Below, piece after piece: positions 58,557 through 64,000 of a stretch of DNA of 64,000 nucleotides. The position numbers and the translations under genes were made by a program. Position 1 is the first letter of the stretch. The number at the start of each line of letters is the position of its first letter. The notes beneath the pieces are model-generated. The model saw nothing but the letters and a program-made list of their open reading frames with translations. It had not been told where the DNA came from and ran no database searches. Origin of the DNA: Vicia villosa (lineage: Eukaryota > Streptophyta > Magnoliopsida > Fabales > Fabaceae); NCBI RefSeq assembly GCF_029867415.1, contig NC_081180.1, positions 21,786,808 to 21,850,807 of the forward strand, given 5' to 3'.

Positions 58557-58881
58557 GATTGTTTAGCTTTTTTATTTTATCATTTGCTTTTGTAAGGAGC
58601 TACGCTCCAATGTTGTAACATTTCCCATTGTTGTAATATAAAAATAAAAAAAATGATGAATAAAAGGATTTGTTTGTGTTCAAATGTTTGCAAAGAAAAT
58701 AATCTTTAAAATGTTTAAACTTCTTTTTACATGCATCATTCTGCATATCGAGTCTGTTGTATAGAGTCTCATCTTTTGGATCTTTCTCCAATAGATCGTC
58801 AAGCTGTCGCGTCTCAAAGTTTCTCGACCGCGCTCGCAATCAGATCACAGATACAATACTCGTTCGAACAGAAGAAGAGTA

Positions 58882-61800
58882 ATGGAACACTCTGAGCAAG
58901 AGAATATTGAGCTCCGTGGTACAGTGACCACCCTTCAGGAAAAGTTGGAAAGTCTCACTACTCTGGTTGACTCCTTAATGGCCGCACAGAATCAGTCGCC
59001 GCCACCCAACAGCCAAGCGACGGTAACATCTGAAGTCACTACTCCAGTTTCTACAGTTGCGTTCGGTATTCCATCTTTCTCCATGCCAGAAGGTTGGGGC
59101 ACGCCTTTCAGTTTTGGTACAGGATTTCGCCATAATTTCTCTGGAGTTCAAACATCCACAACTGAAGCGCCTGCTGCACAAAGTTCACAGTTTACTCCAA
59201 ATCAGGGGGTAACTTTTTCTCAAGTCACTATGGCACTTTCTCAACCCACTATGACAGTTCCGACTCCTACGGTTCACACTGTTCCTTATGATGGCAATGA
59301 GATTTATCATGATCAAGGTGATAGCACAAATCAGCGTAATCTTGTGGGAGATCTCCAAGAGCAGTTTAACAAGATTCAGCTGGAAGTTAAAGCTATTCGG
59401 GGAAAAGACTTGTTTGGAAAGAATGCCCAAGAGCTATGTTTGGTTCCCAGTGTACAGATACCAGCTAAGTTCAAGGTCCCAGACTTTGAGAAATACAAAG
59501 GAAGTTCTTGTCCACAAAGCCATCTTGTGATGTATGCCAGAAAGATGTCTACTTATGCAGATAATCATCAGTTGCTTATCCATTACTTTCAAGACAGTTT
59601 GACCGGTGCCGCACTGAAGTGGTACACAGGCTTGGATAGCACTAATATTCGAACATTCAATGATCTAGGTGAGGCCTTTGTCCGACAATACAAGTATAAC
59701 TCGGATATGGCTCCGGACAGAGATCAGCTTCGATCCATGGCTCAGAAAGACCATGAAGCTTTCAAAGAATATGCCCAACGATGGAGAGAAACTGCTGCTC
59801 AGATTAATCCACCGTTAAAAGAGAAAGAGATGACAAAGATCTTCCTGAATACTCTCAGTCCGTTTTACTATGAACGCATGATTGCTAGTGCTCCAAGTGA
59901 TTTCACCGAAATGGTAAACATGGGGATGCGTCTAGAAGAAGGAGTCCGAACCGGACGTCTAACTAAAGAAGGTGGATCTTCAAGCGGAACCAAAAAGTTT
60001 GGAAGTGGTTTCCAAAAGAAGAAAGAACAAAGTGTTGACATGGTATCCCAAGGAAAGCCAAGAGGAAATGTCAATCGTCAACGACAGATTGCTGCTATTG
60101 CGCCAGTCGTTAATACTGCACCGAATCCGGGTTTTACTCCGCAGTTTCAGCAACAGCCTCGACCACAGGTTCAGCAGTTTAACAATAATCAGAACCGTGT
60201 ACAAAGAGCTCCACAGTTTGATCCGATTCCAATGACCTACACAGAATTGTACCCTGCTTTGATTGAAAGAGGTCTCGTTCAAACTAAAGCACCACCACCA
60301 GTACCTGAGAAACTCCCATGGTGGTACAAAGCTGAGGTCTCATGCCCTTATCATCAAGGAGCACCTGGCCATGATCTCGAGCATTGCATAGCTTTGAAAC
60401 ATGAAGTTCAGAGGTTGGTAAGATCTAATCTCCTCTCTTTCAGAAATTTGAATCCTAATGTGCAAGCAAATCCGCTGCCCAATCATGGAGGGCATGTTGT
60501 AAACATGGTGTATGGATGTCCTGGTCCATACCGAGTCTATAATATCAACTTCTCAAGAGCCGATTTGGTACAAATGCACGCTACTCTCTGTCGAGGGCAG
60601 AATTTTCGCCAGCATCACTATGGTTCCTGTAGCATATGTTGTGTAGATCCTCACGGATGTTCGATTGTGAGAAGAGATCTCCAAGTACTGTTGGATAATG
60701 GTACTATTCAGATCTACAGAAATAGGAATGAAAATGAAGTTAACATGATAGGATGCTATCCGCATGAGCTTTTAGTCTCAGATATCAACTCGGAAATGCC
60801 TACAGTTAACGTCATCGTTCCTCATTTCAACATGCCTGAGCGCATGGAAGTTACTTATAACAAGCCGAAGGTTCCTATTGCTCCTTTGATCATTTGTCTA
60901 CCTGGACCTGTTCCTTATGGCTCTGACAAGGCAGTTCCATACAACTACAATGCTACAATGATAAAGAATGGACAGGAAGTTCCTTTGCCTACTCTTTCAT
61001 CTGTCGTGAATATCGCCGATGTGAGTCGAGTAACAAGAAGTGGACGTGTGTATACTCCACTACCTTCAAAGCAGCCTGTTGCTCCTGCAACCGGGCAAAA
61101 TCCTGTCAATGTTCCGGTGGGAAATCCTGTGGAAACTCCTGTCAGTAATACAAACACTGATGTTGGTCAATCCAGTGGAACCAATTTGAATCCTGACTTT
61201 GATGAAATTTTGAAGCTTATCAAAAGAAGTGAATACAAGATTGTGGATCAGCTTATGCAGACTCTTTCAAAAATCTCAATACTTTCATTGCTGTTGAATT
61301 CAGAAGCCCACAGGGAAGCCCTGATGAGAGTTTTGGATCAAGCTTTTGTAGATCATGATGTGACTGTTGATCACTTTGATGGGATAATAGCCAACATAAC
61401 AGCTTGTAACAATTTAAGCTTCTGTGATGAAGAACTCCCAAGGGAGGGTAGAAATCACAATCTTGCTTTGCACATTTCTATGAACTGTCAGTCAGACTCT
61501 TTGTCCAATGTGTTGGTAGACACCGTATCTTCCTTGAATGTGATGCCAAAGACGACTCTTGCTCGCTTGTCTTACCAAGGAATGCCTATGAAGTTCAGTG
61601 GTGTAGTTGTCAAAGCATTTGATGGATCGCGAAAATCTGTTATCGGCGAAGTCAACCTTCCCATGACAATTGGTCCACATACATTCCAAATCACCTTCCA
61701 GGTCATGGACATTCAAGCTGCTTATAGCTGTCTGTTAGGACGACCGTGGATCCATGAAGCAGGGGCAGTAACTTCTACGCTCCATCAAAAGTTAAAGTTT

Positions 61801-62181
61801 GTAACAAATGGAAAATTGGTAACGATAAGTGGAGAACAAGCCTTGATGGTGAGTCATTTATCCAATTTCTCTTTTATCAGTGCCGATGATGTGGAAGGAA
61901 CGCAGTTCCAAGGTCTCTCTTTAGAAGACGAATCTTCCAAAAAGAAAGCGTCAGTCTCTTCTTACAAAGAGGCGGTAAAAGTAGTGAAAGATGGAACTAC
62001 CACTGGCTGGGGGCAAGTTGTGATCCCTACCAAAAATGAAACTAGAGCGGGTCTCGGATGTTCACCAACATTCTCAAACTGCACTAAGAAGGATGAAACC
62101 CTTTGTCCGATCAAAGAAACATTCATTAGTGGAGGATTCCTTAACCCAATTCCTCAAGAGGTTAATGTCCTTATCGAATAA
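58882..62181 (+). CDS. Ogre gag-protease polyprotein
   Basis: 1099 codons to a TAA at 62179-62181. Residues about 195-345 are the retrotransposon gag domain (KFKVPDFEKYKGSSCPQSHL, YFQDSLTGAALKWYTGL, FVRQYKYNSDMAPDRDQL, FKEYAQRWRETAAQI). A Cys/His motif CPYHQGAPGHDLEHC follows in place of a classic knuckle. The aspartic protease lies at about residues 860-960 (NVLVDTVSSLNVMPKTTL, LLGRPWIHEAGAVTSTLHQK). The active-site triplet reads DTV instead of DTG (GTA at 61525-61527), which should disable the protease. The frame stays open past the TAA to 62581 with family-like sequence, so that stop is probably also a mutation. Confidence 0.92.
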   Translation: MEHSEQENIELRGTVTTLQEKLESLTTLVDSLMAAQNQSPPPNSQATVTSEVTTPVSTVAFGIPSFSMPEGWGTPFSFGTGFRHNFSGVQTSTTEAPAAQSSQFTPNQGVTFSQVTMALSQPTMTVPTPTVHTVPYDGNEIYHDQGDSTNQRNLVGDLQEQFNKIQLEVKAIRGKDLFGKNAQELCLVPSVQIPAKFKVPDFEKYKGSSCPQSHLVMYARKMSTYADNHQLLIHYFQDSLTGAALKWYTGLDSTNIRTFNDLGEAFVRQYKYNSDMAPDRDQLRSMAQKDHEAFKEYAQRWRETAAQINPPLKEKEMTKIFLNTLSPFYYERMIASAPSDFTEMVNMGMRLEEGVRTGRLTKEGGSSSGTKKFGSGFQKKKEQSVDMVSQGKPRGNVNRQRQIAAIAPVVNTAPNPGFTPQFQQQPRPQVQQFNNNQNRVQRAPQFDPIPMTYTELYPALIERGLVQTKAPPPVPEKLPWWYKAEVSCPYHQGAPGHDLEHCIALKHEVQRLVRSNLLSFRNLNPNVQANPLPNHGGHVVNMVYGCPGPYRVYNINFSRADLVQMHATLCRGQNFRQHHYGSCSICCVDPHGCSIVRRDLQVLLDNGTIQIYRNRNENEVNMIGCYPHELLVSDINSEMPTVNVIVPHFNMPERMEVTYNKPKVPIAPLIICLPGPVPYGSDKAVPYNYNATMIKNGQEVPLPTLSSVVNIADVSRVTRSGRVYTPLPSKQPVAPATGQNPVNVPVGNPVETPVSNTNTDVGQSSGTNLNPDFDEILKLIKRSEYKIVDQLMQTLSKISILSLLLNSEAHREALMRVLDQAFVDHDVTVDHFDGIIANITACNNLSFCDEELPREGRNHNLALHISMNCQSDSLSNVLVDTVSSLNVMPKTTLARLSYQGMPMKFSGVVVKAFDGSRKSVIGEVNLPMTIGPHTFQITFQVMDIQAAYSCLLGRPWIHEAGAVTSTLHQKLKFVTNGKLVTISGEQALMVSHLSNFSFISADDVEGTQFQGLSLEDESSKKKASVSSYKEAVKVVKDGTTTGWGQVVIPTKNETRAGLGCSPTFSNCTKKDETLCPIKETFISGGFLNPIPQEVNVLIE

Positions 62182-62908
62182 TGTATCGAAGAAGGTCTAC
62201 CTAATCCTGAAGAAGAATGGAAATGTTATCTCAATGACTCGGGATACATATCTCAGGAAGAACCACATCCTCCTTCAGAGAAATCCAAAGGCGATGAAAC
62301 TGAACCTGTTCCTACAGAAATCTGGGACACATTGGGACAACCAAGTGGAAAATTTGATTACATGGTGAAATACACTGCACCTGAAAGTTACAAGATTGCG
62401 ATGGAGGATATCCAACCAACTGGATGGGGAGATTCCTTTGAATATAATAGTCAGCCAGAAGAGGTTTATCAGCCCTGTCAATTTTCTCAGCAACCTGAAA
62501 TTACTGAAGATTTCGGATTCAACGCATCTGCCAAGATTGATAACCCTGAAGATGGTTATTATCACATAAATGCCATTTTTTGAAGATGAAGGGGAAGATG
62601 ATCCCGCAGCTGACTCAGAAAGTGTCGCTGACAATGAGTCTCTTCATCCTGAAGACTGGGAAATACATCCTGAAAATTCTGAAGATTGTGACTCATCTTA
62701 TGCTCTTCAAGAAGTAGAAGAAGACCGTTTCAACTCTACAAAGAACAAGGTTGACAAACCAGGACCTTCAAATCCTGCTCGACCAGCGGTCAATGTCAAT
62801 ACTGAAGACAATTCTGGAGAGAATTTTCCTGAATACATAATACACAGAGGAGTTCGTTGCTACTGGAAGGCTGTCGACGTTCCGAATGTTGTTCGCCGCT
62901 CAAAGTAA
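62182..62908 (+). pseudogene. Continuation of the Ogre polyprotein after stop and frameshift
   Basis: In frame with gag-pro, 62182-62580 reads CIEEGLPNPEEEWKCYLN through YYHINAIF. At the T-run near 62574-62580 one extra T shifts the frame; the sense continues in the next frame (EDEGEDDPAADSES ... GVRCYWKAVDVPNVV) to TAA 62906-62908. Acidic linker region before the Ogre intron. Confidence 0.75.
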
Positions 62909-63254
62909 TCACCTCGCTGTTATTTTGACCTCCTGCCTTGCCCAAAGCAGAGAGATGTTTTATAGGGCTTTGCTTTTAAATGTTCCGCCCAAATAACTTT
63001 GTGTATAGGGCTTTGTTTTAAAAGTTTCCCTCTTTGTCCTGCCCAAGACAAATGAGTTTGTGTTTAGGGCTTTGTTTCAAAAATGAATCATAAATAAAGT
63101 GTCATTTTGAATTCCCTACATTATATGTTTTATTTTTGCTTTTTTCTGGAAATGGTAATCCTAAAAAACCGAAAGAAAAAAAACTTTTCAAAAAAATCTG
63201 CATACACTCTTGCATTCATAAATTTTCTGAAATAAATATAAATCATATGTGCAG
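62909..63254 (+). other. Probable Ogre intron region before RT
   Basis: Stop-rich, with two imperfect copies of an AGGGCTTTG(T/C)TT...AAA block (62964-63075). It ends in a good acceptor, TATGTGCAG at 63246-63254. Ogre elements are known to have an intron between protease and reverse transcriptase. The donor site is not resolved here. Confidence 0.55.
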
Positions 63255-64000
63255 ATTAACTATTGATAAACCCATTGAATGCAATAACCCTATGCCCTCT
63301 CCCAACTTTGAGTTTCCTGTGTTTGAAGCCGAAGAAGAGGAAGAAGAGGAGATCCCGGACGAGATCTCTCGATTACTTAAGCACGAGGAAAGAGCCATTC
63401 TGCCTCACAAAGAGCCTTTAGAAAAGATCAACTTGGGTTCTGAAGAAGACAAAAAAGAAGTGACCATTGGATTGCTGCTTGATGCTGATGTCAAGAGTAA
63501 GTTGACAGACCTTCTCAAAGAATATGTTGACGTGTTTGCCTGGTCCTACCAAGACATGCCCGGGTTGGATACCAATATTGTTCAGCATTACTTGCCATTA
63601 AAGTCAGAATGTCCGCCGGTTAAGCAGAAATTGCGAAGGACTCACCCTGATATGGCTAACAAAATCAAAGTGGAAGTTCAAAAGCAACTCGACGCAGGTT
63701 TTCTAGTCACCTCCGAGTATCCTCAATGGTTGGCCAACATAGTGCCAGTTCCAAAGAAAGATGGCAAAGTCAGAATGTGTGTTGACTACCGTGATTTGAA
63801 CAAGGCCAGTCCAAAAGATGACTTTCCATTACCACATATCGACATGCTGGTTGATAACACCGCTAAGTTCAACGTCTTTTCCTTCATGGACGGGTTCTCC
63901 GGTTATAATCAGATCAAGATGGCTCCTGAAGACATGGAGAAGACATCTTTCATCACCCCATGGGGTACCTTTTGCTACAAAGTGATGCCATTTGGATTAA
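63255..64000 (+). CDS. Ogre reverse transcriptase, N-terminal part
   Basis: Frame open from the acceptor to the window end, no stop. Reads through a Glu-rich stretch (EAEEEEEEEIPDEISRLLKH), then the Ty3/gypsy RT: YVDVFAWSYQDMPGLD, VKQKLRRTHPDMANKI, VPVPKKDGKVRMCVDYRDLN, KASPKDDFPLPHIDMLVDN, and the first catalytic Asp in FSFMDGFSGYNQIKM, to VMPFGL. The YVDD-type box, RNase H and integrase lie beyond the window. Confidence 0.93.

Larger units (their letters stand above)
51095..64000 (+). mobile_element. Ogre-type Ty3/gypsy retrotransposon, 5' half
   Basis: LTR starting TGTCATACCCCAATTTTT, tRNA-Arg type primer site, an extra ORF1 ahead of gag-pro, and a non-coding gap before reverse transcriptase: the defining layout of the Tat/Ogre lineage. 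The element runs off the window in RT. It inserted in the PMD gene; the bases ATGTC before the LTR are the probable left target duplication. Confidence 0.95.

Overview
This is plant nuclear DNA: GT-AG introns, AT-rich spacers and dense nested transposable elements. The giant Ogre-type Ty3/gypsy elements (5.1 kb LTR, tRNA-Arg type primer site, extra ORF1 before gag) point to a legume, most likely tribe Fabeae (pea, vetch, faba bean, grass pea). The species cannot be fixed from the sequence.

Host genes occupy about 5-13.4 kb. A 13-exon PAS-domain Raf-like kinase lies on + (5256-9794), a single-exon dirigent gene on - (10582-11124), and a three-exon gene for a small TPD1-like secreted protein on - (12649-13318). 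All three look intact. The first 5 kb and the gaps between these genes hold degenerate repeats.

From 14.5 kb onward almost everything is transposon. In order: a decayed minus-strand Ty1/copia remnant (14535-15925); a Mutator-like element carrying a broken plant-mobile-domain (PMD) gene between palindrome-rich terminal inverted repeats (16020-19040); a young Ty1/copia element with two 332-bp LTRs (20578-25560) inside a smaller palindromic element; a complete CACTA element (26418-33651, TAA target duplication) whose TNP2 transposase is broken only by three in-frame TAA codons, with a hAT-type MITE inside it; another copia remnant; and a minus-strand Ogre LTR (34727-44388) split by a 6.5-kb Helitron (37254-43739) and a small palindromic element.

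The most interesting part is 44737-51094. It is a Mutator-like element with an apparently intact 800-aa mudrA-type transposase on -, two small + strand genes, and the start of a PMD gene. By eye, both small proteins (122 and 107 aa) resemble the N-terminal, PB1-like MuDR domain of the transposase itself. Two of its intergenic regions share a ~102-bp repeat. A plus-strand Ogre (51095 to beyond the window end) landed in the PMD gene.

The nesting order reads: older Ogre, then Helitron and MULE inserted into it, then the younger Ogre into the MULE. The palindrome-rich ends and PMD cargo recur in several unrelated-looking elements, which suggests one broad PMD-carrying Mutator lineage.
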